Shown here: positions 26,701 through 36,069 of the stretch, one piece after another | Layout of the letters: each line of letters begins with the position of its first letter | How positions within the stretch are numbered: position 1 is the stretch's first letter | Assembly: GCF_000373245.1 (NCBI RefSeq) | Contig: NZ_KB890757.1 | Coordinates: forward strand, 1 to 64,000 | Length of the DNA stretch: 64,000 nt | Direction of reading: 5' to 3' | Source of the DNA: Echinicola pacifica DSM 19836 | GTDB lineage: Bacteria; Bacteroidota; Bacteroidia; Cytophagales; Cyclobacteriaceae | Notes under the pieces: model-generated | The model's database searches: none | Seen by the model: the letters and a program-made list of their open reading frames with translations, nothing else | What the model was told of the DNA's origin: nothing | Made by a program: the position numbers and the translations under genes

Positions 26701-27468
26701 TTAGTAGTTAGGGTAGTTTCTTATTATTTGCAGACTAAGGTCTTCGTCAGTGTGTGTTCCCGTTGCTGGATTAGCATATCCTCTTACTATCGCGGTATAT
26801 ACCCGCTGTGGTCTCAACTGTAAGTCGTCGGCTGTCAATAGCACCTCGCCAGTCATGGCGTCGGTAATCGTAATGCTGGTAAGATCTCCGGCGATAGGCT
26901 CAAAGGTACTCACACCTTGGTAGCTCTCGTCTGAGAATAGGGCCATCTCCTGATCATTGATGGTCATGTTTACCGCTGGAGCGTCTGGAGATAGATGCAC
27001 CAATCGGATGAGTGCCTGATCATCGGCTGGAGTTTCCCAGTCGTCTTCTGCTATCACAGTGCCCAGATCCTTATCACCTTCTCCGTCAATCAAAAAGAAA
27101 GAGTAAGCTTTGTTTTCTTCAAGAACAACTGCAGTATCTAGTAGAGAGTTGTCGGCATTTCTGCTCTTGAAGGAAATAGTACGGTCTCCAGTGTAGAAGT
27201 TTCCATAATTAAAGAAGTCCGTATATTCCAATGGGTAAACACTGTAAGGTGGTTTTGATACTCCATCAGCGTACATCGTTACGGCACCCGTCTCAGGTGA
27301 GCCATGATAGAAAGCTACATAAGCCACAGGTCCATCATAGTTGATATCATCGTCATCGTCAAGACAACCAGTGATGAAAAGCGGGGATATAGCGAGCATC
27401 ATTAGAGTGATGCCTTTTAGCCAGCGTTTAGGCATAGTATTCATTTTCAAATGTTTAATCATAATCAT
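26701..27468 (-). CDS. DUF4397 domain lipoprotein
   Basis: This 255-aa protein has a signal peptide and lipobox FITGC with C35, followed by an acidic DDDDD stretch that may act as a surface-export signal. Two DUF4397 repeats follow: VAYVAFYHGSPETGAVTMYADG and ALIRLVHLSPDAPAVNMTIN, the latter with the hallmark LVHLSPDAPAV. DUF4397 proteins are cell-surface proteins of unknown function. In-frame ATGs at residues 9 and 12 are other start candidates; either still gives a proper signal peptide. The gene stands alone. Confidence 0.88.
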   Translation of the reverse strand: MIMIKHLKMNTMPKRWLKGITLMMLAISPLFITGCLDDDDDINYDGPVAYVAFYHGSPETGAVTMYADGVSKPPYSVYPLEYTDFFNYGNFYTGDRTISFKSRNADNSLLDTAVVLEENKAYSFFLIDGEGDKDLGTVIAEDDWETPADDQALIRLVHLSPDAPAVNMTINDQEMALFSDESYQGVSTFEPIAGDLTSITITDAMTGEVLLTADDLQLRPQRVYTAIVRGYANPATGTHTDEDLSLQIIRNYPNY

Positions 27469-28025
27469 GTTGGTTAAATCAAACTACTATAATCTTTAGA
27501 TTGCAATCTGATTAACTATACGCAGTAGGCTCACGATGTGCTACAATCAAATGTAAAAATATGTTAAAACGCTATGAATTGAACTTTTTAATGCCGTGAT
27601 TGAACGGTTTTTTATGCTGTAATTTGGGTAATTTTAGTATATGTCACTATTTATTAGTGATTATTGCTAATAATATATTGAATTTGAAACCTTTAGGGAG
27701 GTTTAACTTATTTAGGTCTTTAGGACAAATATTTTTATTTCAAGCGGTGATTTTTTACTCATACCTGATAATAATTCCAGATAAAACGAAGAAAATACCT
27801 TGACAAATTCAATTGATCTGCAACACCTTTTAGGCAGGAGGAGGATTTTACCTTAGAGTTTTGGTGATTTTAAAAAAATCAATCTTAATTTTGAACCTTC
27901 AATAAAAGGGAATGTTATTATAATTGATTGTCTGTACTTTATTAATCCATTAGCCCCGCTTGGTGTGGGGAACTGCTGGTAAAGAAAGAAGGGGAATCAG
28001 TAGATCATCGAACTAATCATCAAGT
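27469..28025. other. Intergenic region between divergent genes
   Basis: I see no convincing gene in these 557 bases. A 67-codon open frame at 27600-27803 has no family features. A small CCCC/GGGG hairpin at 27954-27970 lies in the leader of the reductase gene. Promoters for both flanking genes must be here. Confidence 0.4.
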
Positions 28026-29135
28026 ATGTTATTTAATATATTCAAGAAAAATAAAGTGGAGAAAAAAAGGGGCAGCCAATACCTGTCGCTGAAAGTGCGG
28101 GAAGTTGTAAAGGAAACTGAAGATGCCGTTACGGTTTATTTCGAGCAACCTGATCCATATCTAGATTATAAGCCGGGCCAGTTTTTGACCTTAATCCTAG
28201 AGGTCAATGGCAAGGAAGAGCGCCGCTCTTACAGCTTAAGCACCTCTCCATATGTGGATCCGCATCCGGGAATCACCGTGAAGCGGGTCGAGGGTGGCTT
28301 GGTGTCAAACCACCTGAATGATGGCATCCGTCCAGGGAAAACCATCGAGGTCATGAAACCTATGGGGCATTTCACCACCGACTTTCATTCCAAAAATAAA
28401 AATCACTTTATATTAATAGCCGGAGGCAGTGGCATCACTCCCATTATGGGGATTGCAAAATCTGTCTTGGTGAATGAGCCTAACTCTAAGGTGACCTTAG
28501 TGTACTGTAACCGCTCCGAGGATCAGATTATCTTCGATACGGTGATCCAGGAGATGGTCGCTAAGAATCCCGGGAGGTTTGAGGTGGTGCATACCCTTAC
28601 CCAGCCAGCCAATGAATGGGCAGGCTATAAGGGACGTCTCGACGAAGCCAAGATAGAAAGGATCCTTCAAGAGCACTATTACCCTGAGGCTGGCAAAGAG
28701 ATATTCTTCCTTTGCGGACCGGAAGGGCTTATGGAGGCAAGTATAGAGGCTTTGGTGAAATTGGGCAAGGATGAAGAAAGCATCCACAGAGAGAGTTTTT
28801 ATACCTCCTCTACCGAGGAAGCAGAAGCTAAGTCTCCATCATCAGATGGCAGCCCTGCGATCACTAGAGAAGTGACCATCGCGCTGGAGGGAGAAAGCCA
28901 TACCTATGAAGTAGGACCCGGCAAGACCATCCTCGAGGCGGGATTAGACGCAGGGTATGATATGCCTTATAGCTGCCAAAGTGGCCTCTGCACGGCCTGC
29001 CGAGGGAAGCTGTCTAGTGGTAAAGTGAAGATGGATCAGGATGCAGGACTTAGTGCCAGCGAGAAGGAAGAGGGATATATCCTCTGTTGTGTCGCCCATC
29101 CTGAGAGTGGGGATATTAAAATTGAGATAGGTTGA
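28026..29135 (+). CDS. PaaE-like ferredoxin-NADP-type reductase with C-terminal 2Fe-2S domain
   Basis: This 369-aa protein has three modules. The FAD-binding barrel carries RRSYSLSTSP near residue 62, the NAD(P)-binding domain carries GGSGITPIMGI near 135, and the C-terminal plant-type ferredoxin domain has C317, C322, C325 and C355. The FNR-first, ferredoxin-last order is that of PaaE/HmpX-type reductases, which pass electrons from NAD(P)H to an oxygenase. No oxygenase genes lie nearby, so the partner is unknown. The next gene begins at its stop codon. Confidence 0.88.
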   Translation: MLFNIFKKNKVEKKRGSQYLSLKVREVVKETEDAVTVYFEQPDPYLDYKPGQFLTLILEVNGKEERRSYSLSTSPYVDPHPGITVKRVEGGLVSNHLNDGIRPGKTIEVMKPMGHFTTDFHSKNKNHFILIAGGSGITPIMGIAKSVLVNEPNSKVTLVYCNRSEDQIIFDTVIQEMVAKNPGRFEVVHTLTQPANEWAGYKGRLDEAKIERILQEHYYPEAGKEIFFLCGPEGLMEASIEALVKLGKDEESIHRESFYTSSTEEAEAKSPSSDGSPAITREVTIALEGESHTYEVGPGKTILEAGLDAGYDMPYSCQSGLCTACRGKLSSGKVKMDQDAGLSASEKEEGYILCCVAHPESGDIKIEIG

Positions 29136-29617
29136 TGGGAATGAAAAAAGAGTATTTTGTGCTGGAACGTAATGTATTGATACTAATCGCCATTCCACTT
29201 CCCGCATTTTCATTCGTCTATCTCTATACTTCCAGTGGTAATCTTGACTTGGATATTCCTACCTTGCCTAGTGCTTGGTGGCCATTTATCTTAATCGCCA
29301 TTTGCGCCTTGCTCTTGTACAGCCTCCTGACTTTCAATAAGGCCATGATGGGATTGCGAGAGGCAAATGTGACGCTGGAGGACAAATGGAGGCAATATGC
29401 CAGACTTACTATTCGCAGGTTCTACCTGCTGTTTATGGCCGGGATATTATGTGCAATTGGATTGCTGTTTTATGAAAATCCGGGATTTACCGTTGCCTAT
29501 GCGATTACTTTGGGATTAGTTTCCCTGGGTAAGCCTACCCCAGACAGAATCATTCGCCTGCTTAGATTGAAGGGTGAGGATAGAGAAATCATTGAGGATT
29601 TTAAGCGAAGAGACTAA
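29135..29617 (+). CDS. Small multi-pass membrane protein, unknown
   Basis: The protein is about 160 aa with four predicted transmembrane segments: LILIAIPLPAFSFVYLY, WWPFILIAICALLLYSLL, YLLFMAGILCAIGLLFY and FTVAYAITLGLVSL. A charged C-terminus (RLLRLKGEDREIIEDFKRRD) faces the cytoplasm. It starts at or just after the reductase stop (ATG 29135 or 29141), so the two are probably co-transcribed. I do not recognise a family. Confidence 0.75.
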   Translation: MGMKKEYFVLERNVLILIAIPLPAFSFVYLYTSSGNLDLDIPTLPSAWWPFILIAICALLLYSLLTFNKAMMGLREANVTLEDKWRQYARLTIRRFYLLFMAGILCAIGLLFYENPGFTVAYAITLGLVSLGKPTPDRIIRLLRLKGEDREIIEDFKRRD

Positions 29618-29665
29618 TAGGCCTGTCCATCTATGATGCAGGTTATTGCTTAAAAAATCATAAAT

Positions 29666-29704
29666 AAAAAGGAGACTCCAATCATTTTGGAGTCTCCTTT
29701 TTTT
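29666..29704. terminator. Bidirectional terminator between convergent genes
   Basis: AAAAAGGAGACTCCA pairs with TGGAGTCTCCTTTTT around seven bases. A and T runs on the two sides allow it to serve both converging genes. Confidence 0.9.
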
Positions 29705-29725
29705 ATGGAAATAAATAAGTGTGCC

Positions 29726-30658
29726 TTATTGAGTGATGGAGATCATGCCAGATCCTATCTTTCCACTGATGGTGGAGGCGGCTTGATTGTTTATAAGGAT
29801 CCCCTCACTATTAGATTGGTTTCCCACTCGTACCATGCCACTTCCGACCGATAGTTCATAGTTATAGGCATTAAGGTCTGAGCTGGTGTGGATGACTATA
29901 GCCCCTGATGATCCCCGGAAGCTGCTGTTGGCGCCTAGTCCGGCATTTTTAGCTTTGAAATGGCCGGAGGACAATTCGATATTGCCTAGGCTACCGATGT
30001 TCTCGACAGATACGCTTCCTGAGGTCAGGCTCGCTTGGAGCTGGCTGGATATATTTTTTGCTTTTGCCATGCCGCTGGTGGATTTTAATTCTAAATTTCC
30101 ATTTACCTTATCGATCTCCAATTGGCCACTGCTGATATTGGCCTTTACATCACCTTGAATGTCCTTTGCTTTGATTTGACCCGAGGAGGCGCTGAGATGG
30201 AGGTTGCCATTGATATTTTCCACCTCTATTATTCCAGAGCTGGCCTTCAAAATTGTCTGCGCCGAATGAATGTTTTTCACCTTTAAGATTCCGGAGGAAT
30301 TGCTGGCTTTCAGGACAATTTCACTTGGACCAGTGATCCTGATATAGCGTTTCGTTTTATTGCTGTTATTATTATTCCAGTTATTGGAATTTGACTGGTA
30401 GGAAATCTTCAAAGTATTTCCGATAGTGACAAAGATGAGGTCTTTATCGGCCTGCTCATTGGCTCCTAGAGACGCGGTGAGCTTAATTTCCTTTTGGTTG
30501 TCTATGCCCTCATAGGATACCTCAATGCTTCCGCCTTCGATATTGAGTTCATTGATATGGTCAAAGGTCTTATTTATAATCTGCTGCGCTTGCACCGAGA
30601 TGCTTATTCCTGCGAAAAACAGGAAGGCTGCGCTGATGAATTTATAGTGATTTTTCAT
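29726..30658 (-). CDS. DUF4097/GIN-type beta-helix secreted protein
   Basis: The protein is 310 aa from MKNHYKFISAA (ATG 30658); an upstream in-frame ATG at 30673 adds five residues. A signal peptide ends at SVQAQ. The rest is short repeats such as ASSGIIEVENINGNLHLSAS, SSGQIKAKDIQGDVKANISS and TSGSVSVENIGSL, which form the right-handed parallel beta-helix of DUF4097/DUF2807 'head GIN' proteins. It is the last gene of the ECF sigma operon and may be its envelope output. Function unknown. Confidence 0.85.
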   Translation of the reverse strand: MKNHYKFISAAFLFFAGISISVQAQQIINKTFDHINELNIEGGSIEVSYEGIDNQKEIKLTASLGANEQADKDLIFVTIGNTLKISYQSNSNNWNNNNSNKTKRYIRITGPSEIVLKASNSSGILKVKNIHSAQTILKASSGIIEVENINGNLHLSASSGQIKAKDIQGDVKANISSGQLEIDKVNGNLELKSTSGMAKAKNISSQLQASLTSGSVSVENIGSLGNIELSSGHFKAKNAGLGANSSFRGSSGAIVIHTSSDLNAYNYELSVGSGMVRVGNQSNSEGILINNQAASTISGKIGSGMISITQ

Positions 30659-30688
30659 AGGTATGAGGGGCAAAGGGTTGAGTGAAAT

Positions 30689-31720
30689 TTAAAAAACTAG
30701 TCCAAAGGTGATAGGGTGCAGGCTTTCTGTGCTTGGGCCTTTGCCTTCCTGGAAAAGCTCATTGAGGTCATAGGTGCTAAAGAAAGTAACTCTTCCCACG
30801 CCGATTTCCCCTCGAAGACCGTATCGGATATTATTGAGGTATATGCCAGTATTTAGCTTATCTTTTTGTCTTCCAGAGCCTCCCACTTCTCGGTACACGT
30901 ATTTGGAGCGACCTCCCAGACGGTAGCCTACATATGGGCCTGCGGCCAATTTCAGTCCTCGTTCACCATTATCATTCATCCTTCCAAAATCTAGCTTCAG
31001 TAGGGTCATCGCCGTTAGGTAGGAGGCGGATATTTTGCTTTTGAATCCATTCACGTCTGTCCGTTGAATGAAATCGATGTTATCGTCTCCACGGACTGCT
31101 TGATAATCGGTGTTTTCAAACTTGAAGTTATACCACTGCACGCCGAGCCCAAAGTCCCAATAGAAGCCTTTGGATAAGCGCTGACTGGCCATCCAGTTTA
31201 GCCCCACATTCCAGCTTCCCCAGCCCTTCACCGCATAGGGCTCATTGGAGGTGGGAAAACCGCCGCCTTCCAAGTAGTTGTTGATTCCAAGGTCCATATT
31301 GAAGAAGGTGCGGAAGCTGGGTTCGGCTTTTTTCTGCTTCTCCACCCGTACTTTGGTGGAGGGGCCGGATTCATCGACGATCACCTTGATGCCTCCCACT
31401 GAGACGGAGGTTTCTGTGCCAGCTTCTTCCACCTTTACGATTTCATTGATGCTTCCATCTTTGCTGCTTACTTCCACCACAGTGAGTTCTCCGCTTTCTT
31501 CATCCAGCTCCAGGTCCAGCTCGTTGATGATTTGGTTTACATTGAGTACTTTTAATTTCTCAAAATCCTCCTTATTGTCCACTAGGATGACGATTTTTCC
31601 GGAATGTCCATATTCTACGATTATGCTGTCCTTGGCAGTATCCCCACCGCTGGTCCAGTTCATGCCCATGACCGCTTGGGTGACTGAGGCAAATAAAACG
31701 GCTAAAAGGTATCTTTTCAT
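30689..31720 (-). CDS. Outer-membrane beta-barrel protein of ECF sigma operon
   Basis: This 343-aa protein has a signal peptide and a soluble N-terminal part (20-130) with alternating charges. A C-terminal barrel of aromatic amphipathic strands follows (GSWNVGLNWMAS, FYWDFGLGVQWYNFKF, LKLAAGPYVGYRLGG, VTFFSTYDLNELF) and the protein ends with phenylalanine, the usual outer-membrane signal. It follows the anti-sigma gene and precedes the beta-helix gene, all on one strand with short gaps. It may sense or respond to envelope stress; this is inference. Confidence 0.8.
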   Translation of the reverse strand: MKRYLLAVLFASVTQAVMGMNWTSGGDTAKDSIIVEYGHSGKIVILVDNKEDFEKLKVLNVNQIINELDLELDEESGELTVVEVSSKDGSINEIVKVEEAGTETSVSVGGIKVIVDESGPSTKVRVEKQKKAEPSFRTFFNMDLGINNYLEGGGFPTSNEPYAVKGWGSWNVGLNWMASQRLSKGFYWDFGLGVQWYNFKFENTDYQAVRGDDNIDFIQRTDVNGFKSKISASYLTAMTLLKLDFGRMNDNGERGLKLAAGPYVGYRLGGRSKYVYREVGGSGRQKDKLNTGIYLNNIRYGLRGEIGVGRVTFFSTYDLNELFQEGKGPSTESLHPITFGLVF

Positions 31721-31742
31721 TATAGTTGAAATTAATGTGTTC

Positions 31743-32531
31743 TTAATTGGTTTCTTTCTTGCTCACTAACTCTGCAAATAGGTTGTTTTTGGCATCCTGG
31801 AGCTGAGCATATCCATCATCTACTTTGCTGATCAGGCCTCCGATGGTATTGATCTTGTCTCCTATCTCTGTCACTAGCTTTTCCTTTTTAGGCTTTTCGC
31901 TAATGCCACTTGATTTGATGCTTACTTTATAGCTTACTGGTTCAGATTCTATCGGCGGAGCGATATCGGCTGCTGCGATAAGCTCTTCAGGATTAAAGCT
32001 AGCCTTGGCAGGGTACTCTTCGATTTCCAAAGCCAGGTTCCCCGTACTCGCGCTAGGGATCTCTATGGGGATCTCTTTTTGGACTTTAGAGGGCTTGGGC
32101 TGCACTTGCTTGTTTACTTTGTCACCATCATGCTGCTTTTTAGCCTTGTCATCCTTCAGGGGAAAGGACTCAGGTACTTTCTGAGTGGCAGGGACTTCCT
32201 GTTTGGGGCTTGGTTCCTCCACTTGCTCCACTGTGGAAGGTAGGTTTTGGACGGATCCTTCCTGCTCATCGCTTGGAAGAGCAGGGCTATTATCCGCTAT
32301 AGGATGGGGCGTCTCGACCGTCTGGTCTGGAGCAATGCTCCATCCTATATATCCTGCCAAGCCAATGATAAGTAAGCTTGCGGCTATGCGAAGCCATAAA
32401 GGACTACCTTTTTTTGCCTGCGGGCCTAGCTGTGACTCTAGCTTCTCCCAGGCTAATTTGCTTGGTCGTTCGCTGTGATTTTCAAGTTTTTTCCTGAAAA
32501 GCTCGTCAATATTATTTTTTTGATTATCCAT
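31743..32531 (-). CDS. Probable membrane anti-sigma factor
   Basis: This 262-aa protein has a short cytoplasmic N-terminus (1-45, DELFRKKLENHSERPSKLAWEKLESQL), one transmembrane helix at about 46-67, and a long low-complexity periplasmic part rich in Pro, Lys and Glu. The N-terminal pattern is common in Bacteroidota anti-sigma factors. It overlaps the ECF sigma gene by 8 bp, supporting that role. No zinc-binding ZAS cysteines are present. Confidence 0.82.
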   Translation of the reverse strand: MDNQKNNIDELFRKKLENHSERPSKLAWEKLESQLGPQAKKGSPLWLRIAASLLIIGLAGYIGWSIAPDQTVETPHPIADNSPALPSDEQEGSVQNLPSTVEQVEEPSPKQEVPATQKVPESFPLKDDKAKKQHDGDKVNKQVQPKPSKVQKEIPIEIPSASTGNLALEIEEYPAKASFNPEELIAAADIAPPIESEPVSYKVSIKSSGISEKPKKEKLVTEIGDKINTIGGLISKVDDGYAQLQDAKNNLFAELVSKKETN

Positions 32532-33093
32532 TGATGCTCCTTTCTTTTTGGTTCAATAGAGAAATTCTGTCTTTCAATAGTGCTCGGGCTCTGCTCAGCT
32601 GAGACTTGCTCGTGGCAGGGGAGATCCCTAATAATTCACCGATTTCAGCATGACTGTATCCTTCGATCGCATAAAGGTTAAACACGGTTTTATATCCTAT
32701 GGGAAGGCTGTGGATCATACCCATTAGTTCCTCCACTTCCAGATGGCTCGCTTCATACTGCGGTAAGCTTGATTCTGCCTGTCCTTCTAAATTGACTTCC
32801 ATCGCCAACTTTTGGTTTTTTCGGAGGGTCAGGAGCGCCTGGGTTACCACTATCCGCTTCATCCAACCTTCAAAACTCCCCTTAGACTCATATTGCGATA
32901 GCTTTTCGAAGATCTTCATGAAGCTTTCGATCATCACATCTTCGGAAAGGTCATGATCCTTAATATATCGCCGGCAGATCACCAGAAACTTCCCCGAATA
33001 CTGCTCATATAAGTGCTGCTGGGCTTTCCGATTGCCCTGCATGCATCCTTCTATAAGTTTGGCTTCTGAGGTATAAGTTTTCCTGATAAACAT
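32524..33093 (-). CDS. ECF RNA polymerase sigma factor
   Basis: This 189-aa sigma-70 family factor has region 2 (EDVMIESFMKIFEKLSQYESKGSFEGWMKRIVV) and region 4 (LPIGYKTVFNLYAIEGYSHAEIGELLGISPATSKSQLSRAR). No regions 1 or 3 exist, so it is an ECF type. It overlaps an anti-sigma gene by 8 bp and heads an operon with an outer-membrane barrel and a beta-helix protein. Its regulon is unknown; autoregulation from the 270-bp upstream gap is likely but not shown. Confidence 0.93.
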   Translation of the reverse strand: MFIRKTYTSEAKLIEGCMQGNRKAQQHLYEQYSGKFLVICRRYIKDHDLSEDVMIESFMKIFEKLSQYESKGSFEGWMKRIVVTQALLTLRKNQKLAMEVNLEGQAESSLPQYEASHLEVEELMGMIHSLPIGYKTVFNLYAIEGYSHAEIGELLGISPATSKSQLSRARALLKDRISLLNQKERSING

Positions 33094-33363
33094 CTTCGAT
33101 AGTATATGATCCCCTTTTCATTGCTCTACTTAGCGAGGGTTTCAATAAGGTAGATGCAAATTACCCAAAAAGGGTTGCTTCAAGGAATGCAAAAAATTAA
33201 CATTTTTTTAGATGATTAGGTAATCAGTTGATTTATTGTGTTTTATGGTAGTTTTGCGTAAAAAAAATATTCCCTCACCTGGTCCTTAGTTGGGAAGAGA
33301 GGGAATAGAGTAAATGGTTGGGGCCGGATATTATAAGGTTAAAATTTAGAATTGATGCGCAGG

Positions 33364-34563
33364 TTAATAATAGGTCTTTAGATTTTTTTCCAAGCCTAAG
33401 GTCATGAGGAATATGCCATGAGAGAGCTCACTATTTCCAAAAGTGGTGGAATATTTATTGATACTATGGGTGTCTCCGGAAGTGGACAAGAGGTTTCCAT
33501 TTAGCATTTCTGGTGCCAAAATCGAGATTACCTGATCCTGAAGATCATGATTGGGCTGTAAGGACAATATGCAGTATAGAAACATGACCGTGGCTGATGC
33601 ATCAAAGTGCTCTGAGCTTCCAGGGAATTGAGTCCAGGTATTTGTATCGTTTTTTAGTCCTTCCAATGTGATATTTAGTTCAAAAATAGTTTCATTTAAA
33701 AATAAGTCACGAGTATATTTTGTGTATTCTGACATAGCTAAATAATACCAACCTATGCCCCTTCCCCAATTTGTAGGGCCTACCTTGAGTCCTTGCTTTA
33801 TATTGATCGCATGAAAAGGCAGTTGACTGTCTTGGTCAATTCCGTGATTAATGAAATAATCTAACTGATTTCTAGCAATAACTTTGGCAGTAGAAACATC
33901 GAAATAATAATAGTATCTGCTAAGGAAGGGACAGATCATTCCCAAGGTATCCACATAATAAAATTTGTTGATATGATCCGTTCGATAATAGATTAAACCT
34001 GTTTCTTCACTCCTCCATTCTAGGATTTTGAGAAACATATAGTCTGCCATCTTTTTATATTTTTCCTCACCATAAAAGCGATAAAAGTTGATAGCAGCCA
34101 TGCCAAAGGGAATTTGATCTACAATATTGACCTCGAAGGAGGGCCTTCCGTCCTCTTTTATATAGAAGTTAAACTCTTTTTTAATTTCTTTCATCAAGCT
34201 AGAGTCCTGATGAGAAATGGCATAATCGGTGAGTCCTGTGAATAAGAAGGCCTTTGGATAAAAATAAGGAGTAGATTTCGTGCTCTTGAGGGATTTTAAC
34301 TTGGTTTTTATTTCTTTCAAGAAGAAACTCTGATCGTGCATCGGCATCAATGTGGTCCTACCTCTCGCCATCTCCATGGATTTTTGAAGGATGGATTCTT
34401 GCAAAATCACAGGATCAGAGATTTTACCCTTTTGCTTTGATTCGTAATATTCCCATGCTTCTCTGGAGATGGAAGGGTAAATGTCTATAGCTATAAAAAT
34501 TAGATTAAAGGTAATAGATGCCAATAGGATATACCCTGCGGCTTTCTTGCTAAGCAGTTTCAT
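33364..34563 (-). CDS. Membrane-anchored six-hairpin glycosidase-like protein (GH88/GH105 type)
   Basis: This 399-aa protein has an N-terminal transmembrane anchor (AAGYILLASITFNLIFIAIDIY) and an alpha/alpha six-hairpin domain. YYVDTLGMICPFLSRYYYY and NWGRGIGWYYLAMSEY resemble the conserved acidic and WGRGxGW motifs of GH88/GH105 unsaturated glycuronyl hydrolases. In GH105 the catalytic acid is an Asp; the D in VDTLGM is a candidate. The gene lies alone between long gaps, without SusC/SusD or lyase neighbours, so the substrate is unknown. A C5-epimerase-like fold is an alternative. Confidence 0.65.
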   Translation of the reverse strand: MKLLSKKAAGYILLASITFNLIFIAIDIYPSISREAWEYYESKQKGKISDPVILQESILQKSMEMARGRTTLMPMHDQSFFLKEIKTKLKSLKSTKSTPYFYPKAFLFTGLTDYAISHQDSSLMKEIKKEFNFYIKEDGRPSFEVNIVDQIPFGMAAINFYRFYGEEKYKKMADYMFLKILEWRSEETGLIYYRTDHINKFYYVDTLGMICPFLSRYYYYFDVSTAKVIARNQLDYFINHGIDQDSQLPFHAINIKQGLKVGPTNWGRGIGWYYLAMSEYTKYTRDLFLNETIFELNITLEGLKNDTNTWTQFPGSSEHFDASATVMFLYCILSLQPNHDLQDQVISILAPEMLNGNLLSTSGDTHSINKYSTTFGNSELSHGIFLMTLGLEKNLKTYY

Positions 34564-35252
34564 CGGTTAATTGAGTTAGTATGAGTAGAGTAGTCTTACG
34601 CTTATTATTGTTTACTAATTTTCTGTTAGACTTATGACTTTAACTATAATAATAGATAAGGTCCTATTTTAAGTCGAGAATAATATATTATTTGGGCCCA
34701 CAGATTGACCAAAATTAGATTTGAAACTGATTTAAATCACTGCCTGGGGTCTGATTTATACCGGTTTTCCAGAAGTGATATTCTTTTGATATTGATTTGT
34801 GTCCGTGCATTTTAAGGTTCAATTTAGCCTTAATTTGTTATACGGGTAGAATATTGAATTGCCTCAAGAATGAACTGCGCCCTTATCTTAAAAATGGAGA
34901 TTCAATATCATAATAGCTGGTAATTGTTAATTTAACATAGGTAAGCCAAAACAATAGGTTATTACCTGTTTGAATAGCCCTCTTCTGGCAAGGTTATTAC
35001 CATTAATAACAAAAATTATCTTGATACAAAGAGTTGTGGTACTGCTATTTATGTGTGGAATTTAGTGATTTATTTCCTTAATACAAGTGAAAAAATGCTT
35101 TTTATACCTTTTGAAAACAGTTTTATTATTTAATGTAAATGCTATTTCTATTCGTAAATCCTATATAATCATGTATTCATCATAGTGAAGTGGCCTTCAG
35201 AAAATAATTCACCAATTAAGCAAGGAGGCCGAAAAGGAATAAATAAATGCTT
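34564..35252. other. Gene-free AT-rich region
   Basis: I see no gene, tRNA or clear repeat in these roughly 690 bases. Confidence 0.4.
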
Positions 35253-35296
35253 AAAACCAAGAACCCGACCTAAGAGAAGGACGGGTTCTTGGTTTT
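35253..35296. terminator. Strong terminator
   Basis: AAAACCAAGAACCCG (35253-35267) is perfectly complementary to CGGGTTCTTGGTTTT (35282-35296), a 15-bp stem with flanking A/T runs. It follows the lipoprotein gene on the minus strand. Confidence 0.9.
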
Positions 35297-35348
35297 ATAG
35301 GAAAGTATTAATGATAATTTAAATAATAAATAGAATAATTTATAGGGC

Positions 35349-35828
35349 TTAATAGGCCGCTTTATAATTAATGAGGAGTTGGATGTCATTCCATTCGTCA
35401 GCGAGGACTTCCACGGGCTGTATATAACTGTCCAAGTCATAGATATTAGCGAATAGCCCATTTTCTTCCACGGTAAAGAGTGAGTAAACTCCCGGAGGCA
35501 GACCTATAGCGAAGCTTCCATCTTCTTCAGTTTCGATCTCAGCGAGCATTGGAGTTTCAATTTCAGTGAAAAGCTGATCTCCCATTTTGGCCTGACTGAT
35601 ATGCGTCCGCTCATAGATGCGTATGGTACGTTTTACTTTCTCTCGCTTTGGCCTATTATCCGTGCCCGATGGCTCACCCACGGTGGGCATTTGATTTCCT
35701 TCCAGCCAATACACCTGTCCGACGATTCCCTGTGTGTCCACACGCTGGACATTGCAGGATGAAATCAGTAGAAAAAAGCAGGCAAAAGCACTGAGAAGGG
35801 AGAGCGATTTCAGATTAAAATTCTTCAT
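35349..35828 (-). CDS. Lipoprotein with carboxypeptidase-regulatory-like fold
   Basis: This 159-aa protein has a lipoprotein signal with lipobox ISSC (C25). The mature part opens with GIVGQVYWLEGNQMP and ends with EIETEEDGSFAIGLPPGVYSLFTVEENG, the pattern of a CarboxypepD_reg-like beta-sandwich. Such domains are common in surface proteins of Bacteroidota and usually serve as structural or binding modules. No partner gene is adjacent; function unknown. Confidence 0.78.
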   Translation of the reverse strand: MKNFNLKSLSLLSAFACFFLLISSCNVQRVDTQGIVGQVYWLEGNQMPTVGEPSGTDNRPKREKVKRTIRIYERTHISQAKMGDQLFTEIETPMLAEIETEEDGSFAIGLPPGVYSLFTVEENGLFANIYDLDSYIQPVEVLADEWNDIQLLINYKAAY

Positions 35829-36018
35829 ATGGTGTTGCGGTTATATTATATAGGTATTGCTAAGCTACTGATATTTGCCTTAAAAAAACAGACTATTTTA
35901 GCAGTAAATTTTATGCTTTATGTGATAAAACATGGCACTGGTTTTTCGGCCTCTACAAGCTTAAGCTATGAAAATGTACGCTTAATATTCTTTGCAAAAC
36001 ATATATCGAGCCAAAAAG

Positions 36019-36047
36019 AAAGGCAGCTCTTTTGCAAGGCTGCCTTT
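36019..36047 (-). terminator. Terminator of the PadR-PspC operon
   Basis: AAAGGCAGC pairs with GCTGCCTTT around an eleven-base loop, 23 bp past the PspC gene on the minus strand, with an A-run (U-run in RNA) beyond. Confidence 0.8.
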
Positions 36048-36069
36048 ATAATTTGATGAGAAATAAAGT

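Noticed and set aside
27600-27803. 67-aa frame with hydrophobic content in the gap before the PaaE-like gene
   Set aside because: No family features, AT-driven hydrophobicity, and no partner gene.
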